Part shown: positions 56,263 through 64,000 of the stretch, one piece after another
How the letters are laid out: each line of letters starts with the position of its first letter
How positions within the stretch are numbered: the stretch's first letter is position 1
Origin: an uncultured beta proteobacterium
Lineage (GTDB): Bacteria > Pseudomonadota > Gammaproteobacteria > Burkholderiales > SG8-41
Direction: 5' to 3'
DNA length: 64,000 nt
Assembly: GCA_903889565.1 (NCBI GenBank)
Contig: CAISYC010000066.1
Coordinates: 62,001 to 126,000, forward strand
The notes under the pieces: model-generated
What the model saw: only the letters and a program-made list of their open reading frames with translations
Told to the model about the DNA's origin: nothing
Database searches by the model: none
Position numbers and translations under genes: made by a program

Positions 56263-57545
56263 GTTTGATCCTGCACGGTGATTTGCGCATTGGCCTGTCG
56301 TGCGGCGGGCGCCGGCGTGCCGAATGCCTCGGCGACACGGTTGCGGCCGCCGCGTTTGGCCTGGTACAGCGCAACGTCGGCCGCCTTCATCAGCGCTGCC
56401 ATGTCCGATGAGTTATCCGGAAAAATGGCGAGACCCAGCGACAGCGTAATCGCACCGAGTTCGCGGTTGGCGTGGCTGACCAGAAGGTTGCCCGCATCCT
56501 GACGGATTCTTTCTGCGCGCAGACGCGCGCCCTCGGCGGTGGACGGTGACAGGATCAGCATGAATTCCTCGCCGCCGTAACGGCAGGCGATATCGCTGCC
56601 GCGCACATGCTGCTTGAAGAAACCGCCGAGTTCGCGCAAAACGGCGTCGCCGCCGTCATGGCCGAAATTGTCGTTGAACTGCTTGAAATGGTCGATGTCG
56701 ATCATGATCACCGCGAGCTGCGCCTTGTTGCGCGTCGTGCGATGCAGTTCCTGCGCGAGCGCCTCTTCCATGTAGCGCCGGTTGAACAGACCGGTCAGCG
56801 GGTCGCGGATCGACAGGTTGCGCATTGATTCGCGCAGTTTCAGATTGGCGATGCCGAGCCCGATATTGTCGGCCAGAATTTTCGCCAGTTGCCACTTCTC
56901 CGTCATGCGTGCCTCTGCCGCCGCATCCTGACCGGCGTCGCCGTCGAGCAGATGCAAAACGCCCAGCGTTTCGCCCTGCGCCAGCAGCGGCAGACACAGA
57001 TACATATGCCCGTCGGTGCTGACGTGCGCGCAACGACGCTCGTGACCTGTCACCAGATGGCCCTGGCCGCGGCGGTGCGCCCAGCATTCATTGGGCGGAA
57101 AGATGACGTTACCCGGCGCCAGCGCACCCCAGACCGTCGCTGCCTCGAGCATGTCGCGCGAAGCGTTCAGCACAAACACCGCGCCCGAATCGTCCGGAAA
57201 CAACTTCGTCACGGTGTCTGAAATGATCGAATAAGCCTCGGCTTCGGTGGTGCTCGTTTGCAGAAAATCATTCATCTTGCAGAACAGCGTAACCTCTTGG
57301 TTGCGCTTGGCGAGCTCGGCCGCCTGCTCGCGCAGCACGTCGTTGGCCGCATTCAATTCGGCGGTGCGTTCGGCAACGCTGATTTCCAGATGGGCTTTCT
57401 CGTGTGCGAGTTCGGCGGTGCGCTCCGAGACGATGGATTCAAGCCCGCGGCCATAACTCAGCAGCTTGTCCTGATTGTCCTTGAGATCGGCCGCCATGCT
57501 GCCGAAGGCGGCGGCCAGATTGCCGATTTCGTCACGCAGCTTCAT
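56259..57545 (-). CDS. GAF-GGDEF diguanylate cyclase with a truncated HAMP-like start
   Basis: A protein of 428 residues. The N-terminus (RDEIGNLAAAFGSMAADLK) matches the second half of a HAMP domain but no membrane helix or first HAMP helix precedes it. A long coiled coil (about 30-85), a GAF domain (about 95-240) and a GGDEF domain with CRYGGEEFMLIL (about 255-410) follow. It should make cyclic di-GMP. The gene may be the 3' part of a formerly longer membrane receptor. It begins 6 nt after the hybrid kinase stop with no clear ribosome site, so translation probably depends on coupling. Confidence 0.85.
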   Translation of the reverse strand: MKLRDEIGNLAAAFGSMAADLKDNQDKLLSYGRGLESIVSERTAELAHEKAHLEISVAERTAELNAANDVLREQAAELAKRNQEVTLFCKMNDFLQTSTTEAEAYSIISDTVTKLFPDDSGAVFVLNASRDMLEAATVWGALAPGNVIFPPNECWAHRRGQGHLVTGHERRCAHVSTDGHMYLCLPLLAQGETLGVLHLLDGDAGQDAAAEARMTEKWQLAKILADNIGLGIANLKLRESMRNLSIRDPLTGLFNRRYMEEALAQELHRTTRNKAQLAVIMIDIDHFKQFNDNFGHDGGDAVLRELGGFFKQHVRGSDIACRYGGEEFMLILSPSTAEGARLRAERIRQDAGNLLVSHANRELGAITLSLGLAIFPDNSSDMAALMKAADVALYQAKRGGRNRVAEAFGTPAPAARQANAQITVQDQT

Positions 57546-57551
57546 GTCGGG

Positions 57552-59633
57552 TCAGGCCTCGTGACTGAATTCCTGCGCGGCGAACTCCAGCGCAACATCC
57601 AGCGTTTCGAGAAACTCACCGACCTTGATCGGCTTGGTCAGATAACGGAAAAAGCCGGCTTCGAGCCCGCGTTCGATGTCGCGCGGAATCGCGTTGGCAC
57701 TCAGGGCCACCACCGGAATATGTGCAGTGGCGGTATCTGCGCGCAAGATCTGCATTGCCTTGATGCCGCTCATGCCGGGCAGGTTGATATCCATCAGAAT
57801 GACGTCCGGACGCGCGCTGCGCGCGATGTCGATACCGAGCGTGCCGTTGCGCGCGCTCAGCAGCCGGATGTCCGGACGTCGCGCAATGATCTGCTCGACC
57901 AGTTGCAGATTGGCCGGATTGTCCTCGACATAGAGCAGGGTGCGCGAAGCCACGCCCTCCACCGCCGCCGGCTGGCGGGCGACAATGTGATCGGCCTCGC
58001 CGGCCTCAAGTTGCGGCGCGGCCGCCACCACCAGTTCGATCCAGAACACGCTGCCTTTGCCGACGATACTGGAGACGCCGATTGCGCCGCCCATCATTTC
58101 GACCAGACGCTTGGTCACCACCAGTCCGATGCCGGTGCCCTCTTCGCCCCCGCCCTCCTGGCCGAGCCGGTTGAACGGCTGGAACAACTGCAGAAGCTTT
58201 TCCGTCGACAAGCCTGCACCGGTGTCGGTGACGCTGACACGGATACGCTGCGGCGCCGGCTCGCTGACCTCTACCACCACCGCGCCGCCGGGTTGGTTGT
58301 ATTTGATTGCGTTGGACAACAGGTTGATCAGCACCTGCTTCACGCGCGTGCGGTCGGCCTTGATGAAACTGTGGATGGCGGCCTCCGGAAACGAAATGCG
58401 GATACCGCGTTTTTGCGCCTGCGGCTCGATCATGGTGCGGCACTCCGACATCACATCGTGCAGCGACATCGGCTCCAGCGACCACGACAGGCGCCCGGAC
58501 TCGATCATTGCCAGATCGAGAATCTCGTTGATCAGTTCCATCAGATACCAGCCGGCCTGCAGGATTTGCGCGATGCTTTGCTTTTGCGACGGCGTCGGCA
58601 GCGGCGTGTCGGTTTCCATCAGCTGCGCGAAACCCAGTATGGCGTTGAGCGGCGTGCGCAGCTCGTGACTCATGCTCGACAGAAAATCGGATTTGGCGAG
58701 GTTGGCTTTTTCCGCCACCGATTTGGCATTGGTCAGCTCCGCCTCGACTTTGCGCCGCTCGGTCAGATCGCGCGTCAGCTTGGCAAAGCCGCGCAGATTG
58801 CCCATCTGGTCGCGGATCGCGGTGAACACCACGTTGGCCCAGAAGGTCGAGCCGTCCTTGCGCACGCGCCAGCCTTCGTCCTCAAAGCGGCCCTTGGTGG
58901 TGACGACATCGAGATCGCGCTGCGGCGCACCGCTGTCGATATCCTGGCGCGGATAAAAACGCGAAAAATGCTGGCCGACGATTTCCTCGGCGCTGTAGCC
59001 CTTGATGCGCTGCGCGCCGCTGTTCCAGCTCACCACCAGTCCCGCCGGGTCGAGCATCACGATGCCGTAGTCGCTCACACTCTCCACCATCAGGCGAAAG
59101 CTCTCCTCGGTCCAGCGCAGCTGTTCCTCGACCTGCTTGCGCGCCGAGTTGTCGGTGCCGATCAACAGGTAACCGATGATGTTGTTGGCAGCATCGCGCA
59201 GCGCGGTGACCGACACGATCGCCGGAAAACGGCTGCCGTCCTTTCGGATGTAGGTCAGTTCGTATTTGTCCTCGATGCCGCGCGAGGCCTTGAACACCAG
59301 CGCTTCGAAGCCCGGCGTGATCGCGGTGGCGAGTTCCTGGCTCAGCACCACCGCGCGCGCGATGACCTCCTGCGGATCCGAGATATGCGCCGGCGTGATC
59401 TTGTTGACCATCTCGGCGGCGGCGTAACCGAGCATGCGCTCGGCGCCGATGTTAAACAACTGGATGATGCCCTTTTCATCGGTCGCGATGATCGAAAAAT
59501 TGGCGCTGTTCAGAATGGCGTCCTGCAGCGCACCGGTTTTCAATAACGCCTCTTCGCGCAGCACCTCGATGCTCGCCGCGTCGCTCGCAGTCGCACGCCC
59601 GGGGGCGGCAGATTCCAGATCATTTGGGGGCAT
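57552..59633 (-). CDS. Hybrid histidine kinase (PAS-PAS-HisKA-HATPase-REC), soluble
   Basis: A protein of 693 residues with no membrane segment, from the ATG at 59633 (GGAG 8 nt upstream). Two PAS domains (about 35-160 and 165-285), the phospho-acceptor motif SSMSHELRTPL, the ATPase motifs (NLLSNAIKYN, GTGIGLVVTKRL) and a C-terminal receiver (ILMDINLPGMSG) are visible. It is closely similar in design to the kinase at 47582, suggesting duplication. It is co-transcribed with two GGDEF genes, linking a sensory signal to cyclic di-GMP. A weak palindrome lies 100 bp upstream. Confidence 0.9.
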   Translation of the reverse strand: MPPNDLESAAPGRATASDAASIEVLREEALLKTGALQDAILNSANFSIIATDEKGIIQLFNIGAERMLGYAAAEMVNKITPAHISDPQEVIARAVVLSQELATAITPGFEALVFKASRGIEDKYELTYIRKDGSRFPAIVSVTALRDAANNIIGYLLIGTDNSARKQVEEQLRWTEESFRLMVESVSDYGIVMLDPAGLVVSWNSGAQRIKGYSAEEIVGQHFSRFYPRQDIDSGAPQRDLDVVTTKGRFEDEGWRVRKDGSTFWANVVFTAIRDQMGNLRGFAKLTRDLTERRKVEAELTNAKSVAEKANLAKSDFLSSMSHELRTPLNAILGFAQLMETDTPLPTPSQKQSIAQILQAGWYLMELINEILDLAMIESGRLSWSLEPMSLHDVMSECRTMIEPQAQKRGIRISFPEAAIHSFIKADRTRVKQVLINLLSNAIKYNQPGGAVVVEVSEPAPQRIRVSVTDTGAGLSTEKLLQLFQPFNRLGQEGGGEEGTGIGLVVTKRLVEMMGGAIGVSSIVGKGSVFWIELVVAAAPQLEAGEADHIVARQPAAVEGVASRTLLYVEDNPANLQLVEQIIARRPDIRLLSARNGTLGIDIARSARPDVILMDINLPGMSGIKAMQILRADTATAHIPVVALSANAIPRDIERGLEAGFFRYLTKPIKVGEFLETLDVALEFAAQEFSHEA

Positions 59634-59732
59634 GCCGGTGGCTCCGCTAAATACTTCAGATGTTGGTGCCGTTCCGGGTGGGGGGACATCAAAACGGCTG
59701 GACCAGATATAGCCGGTTTCACCGTCGCGCTC

Positions 59733-59748
59733 TGTGCGGCGACACACA
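59733..59748 (-). promoter_or_regulatory. Degenerate palindromic box, copy 11 (kinase-GGDEF operon)
   Basis: TGTGCGG-CG-ACACACA keeps the outer TGTGCG and ACA but has three core mismatches. A minus-strand hexamer TATCTG lies near 59709..59704 at about the right spacing. Low-confidence member of the set. Confidence 0.3.
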
Positions 59749-59765
59749 CAAGGAAAAGATTCGGG

Positions 59766-60734
59766 TCAGCGGGCGCCGCCCTGGCGCTGCAAAATCAGAT
59801 CGCGGGTTTCGCGCGTGGCGCCGGCATACGGCCCGTCGATTGCGGCGGCGCGCTCGATCAACAGCAGCGCCTCGTCGTTGCGCCCCTCGTCCGACAGCGT
59901 CTGTGCCAGATTGTTCAGCACCGCCACCGAGTCCGGATGATGGTCGGCGGCAAGCCGCAGCACGGCCTCGGCTGCAGCAAGCGCGCCGTTCGCATAAAAA
60001 CGGTTGGCGAGCCCGACGCTGGCCGTGACGTCGTCCGGCCAGCGCGCGAGCAGCGTTTCATAGGCCGTCTGCACTGCAGGCGCATCGGCCACCCGCGCCA
60101 TCGCGACGACGGCCGCCAGCCATGACGATTCCGTCGCGGTGACGGCAATGCGCGCGGGCGGCAGAGTCACCATCGCCCAATAACCGCTTTTCTTCCACGT
60201 GTATTCGAGCACGAAGAATGGCATCAGCAGACGTTGTTTCTGACCAGAGCGCACGATCAACTCGCCTTTGGGATAGTCGTAACCCACCACCACCGCGTAA
60301 TGCCATGCGTTGCCGAAATTCTGCAACACGATCACCGGCGTGCCGGCGGCGATTTCGCGCAGCAAATCCTCGAGCCGCGGTGCGAGTTGGTAGGCCACCA
60401 TGCCGTAGCGGCGCGGCGTGGCCAGCATTTCGACTTGCAGACTGCCCTGGCGTGCCGGCAGATAAACCTGCGCCGCCAGATCGTCAGGCGTAACCTTGAC
60501 CTTGAAATGGGCGAGCGAGGTCGCCAGCGCCGCCGGGCCGCATTGGTAATCCTCTTGCGGGAAGAACGGCACATCGGTGAGCTCGACGCGCTCGGGCAAA
60601 CCGGCCGGCCAGGCATCGCGCAACACTGCCGCCTGCGGCGCCATCGACGCGCAACCGCCGAGGACTGCAACAAGCAGCAAAACGCCCGCCGTCTGGCGGG
60701 CGCTCCGTGACCATTGCTGAAACAACAAAATCAT
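59766..60734 (-). CDS. PA2778-type C39-like cysteine peptidase lipoprotein with TPR
   Basis: A protein of 322 residues with a lipoprotein signal (LLVAVLGGC), a C39-like peptidase domain (DVPFFPQEDYQCGPAALATS with the Cys, HYAVVVGYD with the His) and C-terminal TPR-like helices (SVAVLNNLAQTLSDEGRNDEA). It is probably a periplasmic or outer-membrane peptidase of unknown target. The ATG at 60734 overlaps the stop of the PA2779-like gene, so the pair is coupled. Confidence 0.85.
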   Translation of the reverse strand: MILLFQQWSRSARQTAGVLLLVAVLGGCASMAPQAAVLRDAWPAGLPERVELTDVPFFPQEDYQCGPAALATSLAHFKVKVTPDDLAAQVYLPARQGSLQVEMLATPRRYGMVAYQLAPRLEDLLREIAAGTPVIVLQNFGNAWHYAVVVGYDYPKGELIVRSGQKQRLLMPFFVLEYTWKKSGYWAMVTLPPARIAVTATESSWLAAVVAMARVADAPAVQTAYETLLARWPDDVTASVGLANRFYANGALAAAEAVLRLAADHHPDSVAVLNNLAQTLSDEGRNDEALLLIERAAAIDGPYAGATRETRDLILQRQGGAR

Positions 60735-61090
60735 TTCCAGGTGAAATACACCACCAGACCGACCACGATCAGCAGCACGACCCAACCGCCGTCCCACATG
60801 GCGCCGGCCGGCAGGGAATTGATCCTGCCCGCCAGGGTATGCACTTCATCGTTAGTCATGGCAGCGACACGATCCTGCGCGAGTTTCGGATCGACGCCCA
60901 TCGCCTGCAATTGGCTCGTCACGTCAGCGCGCGTCAGCGCAGCGGTAACAACAGTGCGATCCGCCTGCACGGTCGTGGCCGAAAGCATCTGCTCGGCGCC
61001 CACCATGCCGGCGGTGGCCAGCGGCAGTTGCAGTAAAAAAAATGACGCGATCAGAAAACGGCAGATCATCTTGATTCCGGTCGATTGCAT
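60731..61090 (-). CDS. PA2779-type small membrane protein
   Basis: A protein of 119 residues with an N-terminal signal or helix (MICRFLIASFFLLQLPLATA), a helical middle (LTRADVTSQLQAMGVDPKLAQDRVAAM, NDEVHTLAGRI) and a C-terminal membrane helix (WDGGWVVLLIVVGLVVYFTWK). The start at 61090 has AGGAG 6 nt upstream. The family is nearly always next to a PA2778-type peptidase; whether it is a substrate or partner is not known. Confidence 0.82.
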   Translation of the reverse strand: MQSTGIKMICRFLIASFFLLQLPLATAGMVGAEQMLSATTVQADRTVVTAALTRADVTSQLQAMGVDPKLAQDRVAAMTNDEVHTLAGRINSLPAGAMWDGGWVVLLIVVGLVVYFTWK

Positions 61091-61141
61091 GTGATTCTCC
61101 TTGGGTGAATGGATTTGAAACGGGTTGAACCTTGTTCCGCA

Positions 61142-61318
61142 TTAAGTGCTTTTCTTGACTGCTTCCTTGAGGTCGCCGTAGCCCGCCTGCACCTTGCCGA
61201 CCGCCTGCTGAACCCTGCCCTTTTGTTCGAGATTCGGATTGCCGACCACCTTGCCGGCAGCGGCCTTGACTTTGCCGGTGGCTTCTTCGACGCGCCCTTT
61301 GACCTGATCCTTGTTCAT
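61142..61318 (-). CDS. CsbD family stress protein (copy 2)
   Basis: A protein of 58 residues: start MNKDQVKGRVEEATGKVKAA, then AGKVVGNPNLEQKGRVQQAVGKVQ and a helical end. It is a short CsbD form distinct from the copy at 21878. AGGAG lies upstream of the ATG. The palindrome at 61516..61533 with hexamer TATAAC (61495..61490) is its likely promoter, giving a leader of about 165 nt. Confidence 0.9.
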   Translation of the reverse strand: MNKDQVKGRVEEATGKVKAAAGKVVGNPNLEQKGRVQQAVGKVQAGYGDLKEAVKKST

Positions 61319-61515
61319 CGCCTGCTCCTGAAAGTTAATTTGGAAAACGCAGGTTGTTCCGAATGGATTCCAATGCGTTCCGACTGCGAGATTGCCCACC
61401 GTTGCCACTGCAGTCTGTTCGTTAACGTACTGTCGATGCGACAATCGAATACAGGCGCCAACGCCTGCATGCGCGGACCGAACCGGCACGTTATAACGGG
61501 CCGCACCGCGGGTTC

Positions 61516-61533
61516 TGTACGCAAGCGCACACA
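61516..61533 (-). promoter_or_regulatory. Palindromic regulatory box, copy 12 (second csbD)
   Basis: TGTACGCAAGCGCACACA has the perfect core GTACGC-AA-GCGCAC. The minus-strand hexamer TATAAC (61495..61490) starts 29.5 bp from the centre. It is the rightmost clear copy. Confidence 0.75.
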
Positions 61534-61546
61534 GAAGCCGTCAATA

Positions 61547-62776
61547 TCAATCGCGAATCCGGACCGGGATCAGACGCATGCCGGTGATCGAAAGCGTGGC
61601 AAACAGAACCTGATCGGGCGCAACGAACACACCGGTGGTGCCGGCGTAATCCCATGTATAGGGTTGATCGATCAGGCGCAGCAGTTCGATGGCCCCGGCG
61701 GCCAGGCGCACCACCGCCACGCCGCGCGGCCGCACCGGATAGACGGCAATGGTCTGCGCACCGCCGCTGCCGAGGATGATGCGGCTCTCGCTCGCCATCG
61801 GCGGCAATCCGCGCTGGAGTTTCAATAATTCGCCGTTCACACCGACCAACCCGACAAAGCCCTCTTCGCCGGTCGCGCCGGCGACCACATAGGCGCCCAG
61901 CGCCGGCGCGAATTCGACGTCATAGGCATAGCGCACCGGCAGGCCGTCGATGATCTGGCGCTGCACGATGACATTGCCGGCAGCGCTGATCAACGCCAAT
62001 TGCAGCGTCATCTGCGGATAACGCTGCCATACCACCAGCCAGTTGCGGTCGGAGGCCGCCACCAGCGGCCAGCCGTCGCGATGACCCGACGACAGTTTGC
62101 TTTCACCGCCCGGCTTGCCATCCGGTCCGACGCTGCGCACATAGATGTCTTTACCGGTACCGCGATCGAGAAACCCGCCGCCATCGACCCAGCCCTCGCC
62201 GTAAGCGACCAGAAAATTTTCGCCCAATGCAGCAACGTGACCGGAATGCCCGCCGCGCTTGATCATAAGCGGGTATTTGCGCAGCACGTGAAGCGCGCTG
62301 TCCCACAGCCCCGCATACTGATTGATGCCGTCGCTGCCGTCTTCGCTGGTCACCAGAATGGCGCCCCGCGAATTGATTGCCGCGCTCGGCGGTTCCTGCG
62401 CCTCGGGCCGCGACACCAGCAATCGCGGCTCGACCGGCAGGGCCGCGGCATCCAACGCCGGTTTCAGCCATGCCGTGTAGATATCGTGCTGCCAGTCGCC
62501 GCCGGGATTGGCACGCGGCGGATTGCCGGGGCTGCCCCAGACCAGCAGCAGTTGGTCGCCGATTCTGAGCAAATCGATGCCGTGTTGCCAGGCGCGGTGG
62601 TCTTCGTCTGGTTCGGCGGCAGCACTGACCAATGTCAGGAATGCAAAAGCAAGAAGCAGATATTTTCGGCTGCGCCCCCGTAGCGCAGGCGACCCGCCTG
62701 CATACCGTGACAATTGCAGGCGGCTCGCCTGCGCTACAAAAGCAAAACGCCGCCGCAGGCATGTCATTTTGAACAT
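61547..62776 (-). CDS. Exported protein of unknown function with REP-derived N-terminus
   Basis: A protein of up to 409 residues behind pgaD (4-nt gap). A REP-like element supplies about residues 14-33 (VAQASRLQLSRYAGGSPALR). A signal-peptide-like helix (YLLLAFAFLTLVSAAAE) follows, and then a repetitive beta-rich region with blocks such as GRAILVTSEDGS-, NFLVAYGEGWVDGGG- and NWLVVWQRYPQ-like strands, suggestive of a beta-propeller. The true start is uncertain because the REP element separates the ATG from the signal sequence. It may be an extracellular partner of the Pga polysaccharide machinery; inference from position only. Confidence 0.6.
   Translation of the reverse strand: MFKMTCLRRRFAFVAQASRLQLSRYAGGSPALRGRSRKYLLLAFAFLTLVSAAAEPDEDHRAWQHGIDLLRIGDQLLLVWGSPGNPPRANPGGDWQHDIYTAWLKPALDAAALPVEPRLLVSRPEAQEPPSAAINSRGAILVTSEDGSDGINQYAGLWDSALHVLRKYPLMIKRGGHSGHVAALGENFLVAYGEGWVDGGGFLDRGTGKDIYVRSVGPDGKPGGESKLSSGHRDGWPLVAASDRNWLVVWQRYPQMTLQLALISAAGNVIVQRQIIDGLPVRYAYDVEFAPALGAYVVAGATGEEGFVGLVGVNGELLKLQRGLPPMASESRIILGSGGAQTIAVYPVRPRGVAVVRLAAGAIELLRLIDQPYTWDYAGTTGVFVAPDQVLFATLSITGMRLIPVRIRD
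62680..62736. repeat. REP-like inverted repeat
   Basis: Two 22-bp arms (62680..62701 and 62715..62736) are reverse complements at 21 of 22 positions, separated by 13 bp. The arm begins GTAGCGCAGGCGA. It has the form of a REP/BIME-type dispersed palindrome mobilised by RAYT proteins. It lies inside the 5' end of the gene at 61547..62776 without breaking the frame. Confidence 0.75.
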
Positions 62777-62780
62777 TTCA

Positions 62781-63275
62781 CTAAATCGGCACCGCTGCGC
62801 CGTCGATCAGCGCTTCGACCTTCGCAATGTTGCCCTTCAGATCGTGGGTCACATAAAGACGCTGCTCGCTCTGCCAGCGTGCGACTGCCGGTGCGCTCTG
62901 GCAGAAATCGCGCGCGATCTCCAGCGTGGTGACCGGCAGCGGCGCGGTGCGTTTCTCGACGCCGCCAAAACGCACAATGTTGTAGAGTGCCCACAGCACG
63001 AGGGCGCCGCCCATCATCCAGATGATCAGGCCGTAGAATCCGAGCAGGTTCAGAACATCGCGGTAGCCGCCGAGCACGATCATGTATTTGTAAGCCTGCT
63101 GCACACCCAACGACCATGCCAGCAGCGCCAGCACCGGCAGCCACAAATAAAACCAGAACGCCCAGAACGCCAGCGTCAGCGCGGCGTAGACCGTGCGCTG
63201 ACGCGGCGACTGCAGATCGGAGCGCTCGATCAGCGGCGATTTCAGGGCAGAATGCCGCGATCGGGACTGGTCCAT
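62781..63275 (-). CDS. pgaD: PgaD-like protein of poly-N-acetylglucosamine synthesis
   Basis: An inner-membrane protein of 164 residues with two helices (about 30-55 and 70-98), a short N-terminal tail and a cytoplasmic C-terminal part (RTAPLPVTTLEIARDFCQ). PgaD partners the glycosyltransferase PgaC and is needed for cyclic di-GMP-dependent activity. The start at 63275 has GGAGGG upstream and overlaps the pgaC end by 34 nt. Confidence 0.82.
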   Translation of the reverse strand: MDQSRSRHSALKSPLIERSDLQSPRQRTVYAALTLAFWAFWFYLWLPVLALLAWSLGVQQAYKYMIVLGGYRDVLNLLGFYGLIIWMMGGALVLWALYNIVRFGGVEKRTAPLPVTTLEIARDFCQSAPAVARWQSEQRLYVTHDLKGNIAKVEALIDGAAVPI

Positions 63276-64000
63276 CGTGCCCTCCTTTTGGAATTGCGCA
63301 ACAACGCGCGCGGCACCGCCACGATCGTCGTCGCCATGTTGATCATCCAATACGCCAGCGGATACCAGATCATCCAGAAGAAACTGCGCACCGAGCCGCT
63401 GCCGTACCGCGAATCGAGCGCAAGACTGACGCCGATCTGGATCAGACAGGTGGTGCCGACCATGACGCCGCTCCAGCCCGACAGCAATGAGGGCACGCGG
63501 TAATCCGGCGGCAATTCAACGAACTGTCCGGCCAGCCACAACACCGCCATCACCAGCATGGCGTAGGCCCAGACCACGCTCATCAGATATTCGATCAGCA
63601 CCGGCCACATGCGGCGCGCCTTCCACAGGTGCTCGATATGCCAGTTCTTAATCATCACCTGGATGCCGCCCATCGACCAGCGCAGTCGCTGCGCCCACAG
63701 GCCGGGCAGTGTCTCCGGCGCAAGGATCCAGCAATGCGCCTTGGGCTCGAAACGCACATCCCAGTGGCGGATCTGCAGCTTCCAGCTGATGTCGATATCC
63801 TCGGTCAGCATGTCGGGGCTCCAGTAGCCGACGTCATGCAGCGCCGCCTTGCGAAAACAGGCGACCACGCCTGACACCGTAAAAATCCGGCCATAGGTGC
63901 GCTGAGCCCGTTTAATCAAACCGACGATCGAAGAAAACTCGCCGACCTGCAAGCGGCCGAGCAGGGTCGAGCGGTTGCGCACGCGCGGGTTGCCGGTCAC
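63242..64000 (-). CDS. pgaC: Poly-beta-1,6-N-acetylglucosamine synthase PgaC (N-terminus beyond window)
   Basis: The C-terminal 252 residues of a family 2 glycosyltransferase. The acid/base motif TEDIDISWKLQ and the QRLRWSMGG (QxxRW) motif are visible, followed by four or five membrane segments and an Arg-rich end. It polymerises UDP-GlcNAc into the biofilm exopolysaccharide PNAG at the inner membrane. The right window edge cuts the N-terminal part. Two GGDEF proteins encoded nearby could supply the activating cyclic di-GMP. Confidence 0.9.
   Translation of the reverse strand: MTGNPRVRNRSTLLGRLQVGEFSSIVGLIKRAQRTYGRIFTVSGVVACFRKAALHDVGYWSPDMLTEDIDISWKLQIRHWDVRFEPKAHCWILAPETLPGLWAQRLRWSMGGIQVMIKNWHIEHLWKARRMWPVLIEYLMSVVWAYAMLVMAVLWLAGQFVELPPDYRVPSLLSGWSGVMVGTTCLIQIGVSLALDSRYGSGSVRSFFWMIWYPLAYWMINMATTIVAVPRALLRNSKRRARWTSPDRGILP

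Overview
The window looks like a chromosomal segment of a GC-rich betaproteobacterium, probably Burkholderiales-like. The evidence is a cbb3-oxidase cluster in ccoNOQP/GH/IS arrangement, a Bug/TctC-type solute-binding protein, paired PA2778/PA2779-type genes, and many DUF883, DUF1328, CsbD and BON stress genes. No rRNA, tRNA, CRISPR array, phage or transposase gene was seen. Most genes lie on the minus strand.

Layout. Positions 1-13.7k form a low-oxygen block: a DksA/TraR-like gene, a MgtA-type P-type ATPase behind an internally deleted second P-type ATPase, a formate/nitrite-type channel, the cbb3 oxidase with its assembly genes, and OmpW. Five promoters here carry FNR/ANR-type sites (TTGAT-N4-ATCAA-like) centred near -41.5 to a plausible -10. 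A sixth such site (13727) faces a structured intergenic stretch that may be an oxygen-regulated small RNA. Positions 13.97-16.7k hold a three-gene operon: Bug-type binding protein, a UGSC selenoprotein read through an in-frame UGA, and a conserved 371-residue protein. Positions 16.8-24.6k hold small envelope and stress proteins and a Crp/Fnr-family regulator. Positions 24.8-33.7k encode one giant cyclic beta-1,2-glucan synthase. Positions 34-36.9k hold a DsbA-fold protein, a Lys-rich repeat protein and fumC. Positions 36.9-44.8k are a tightly packed ackA-xfp-gnd-zwf-HAD-tal(-fumC) phosphoketolase/pentose-phosphate operon. Positions 44.9-50.5k hold a collagen-like lipoprotein, a PRC-barrel protein, a histidine kinase/response regulator/Crp-Fnr operon and a BON protein. 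Positions 50.9-55.4k are a DUF3300-DUF2950-phospholipase D-DUF5329 operon. Positions 55.4-59.7k hold a hybrid kinase with two GGDEF proteins. Positions 59.8-61.3k hold the PA2778/PA2779-like pair and a second CsbD gene. Positions 61.5-64k hold pgaC-pgaD and a downstream exported protein carrying a REP-like element.

Main observation. A palindrome, GTNCGC-N2-GCGNAC, recurs in seven perfect and several near-perfect copies. They lie almost only in the upstream regions of the stress-type transcription units between 19.9k and 61.5k. At most sites a -10-like hexamer (GACAAT, CACAAT, GTATAT, GAGAAT, TAAATA) starts about 30 bp from the palindrome centre. That is the geometry of a class II Crp/Fnr-activated promoter. 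Two paralogous Crp/Fnr-family regulators that share a recognition helix and a C-terminal CxCY motif are each linked to a copy. I infer one regulon, controlled by these proteins and perhaps by the kinase/response-regulator pair co-transcribed with one of them. It would link envelope stress proteins, glucan synthesis and the phosphoketolase/acetate-kinase route.
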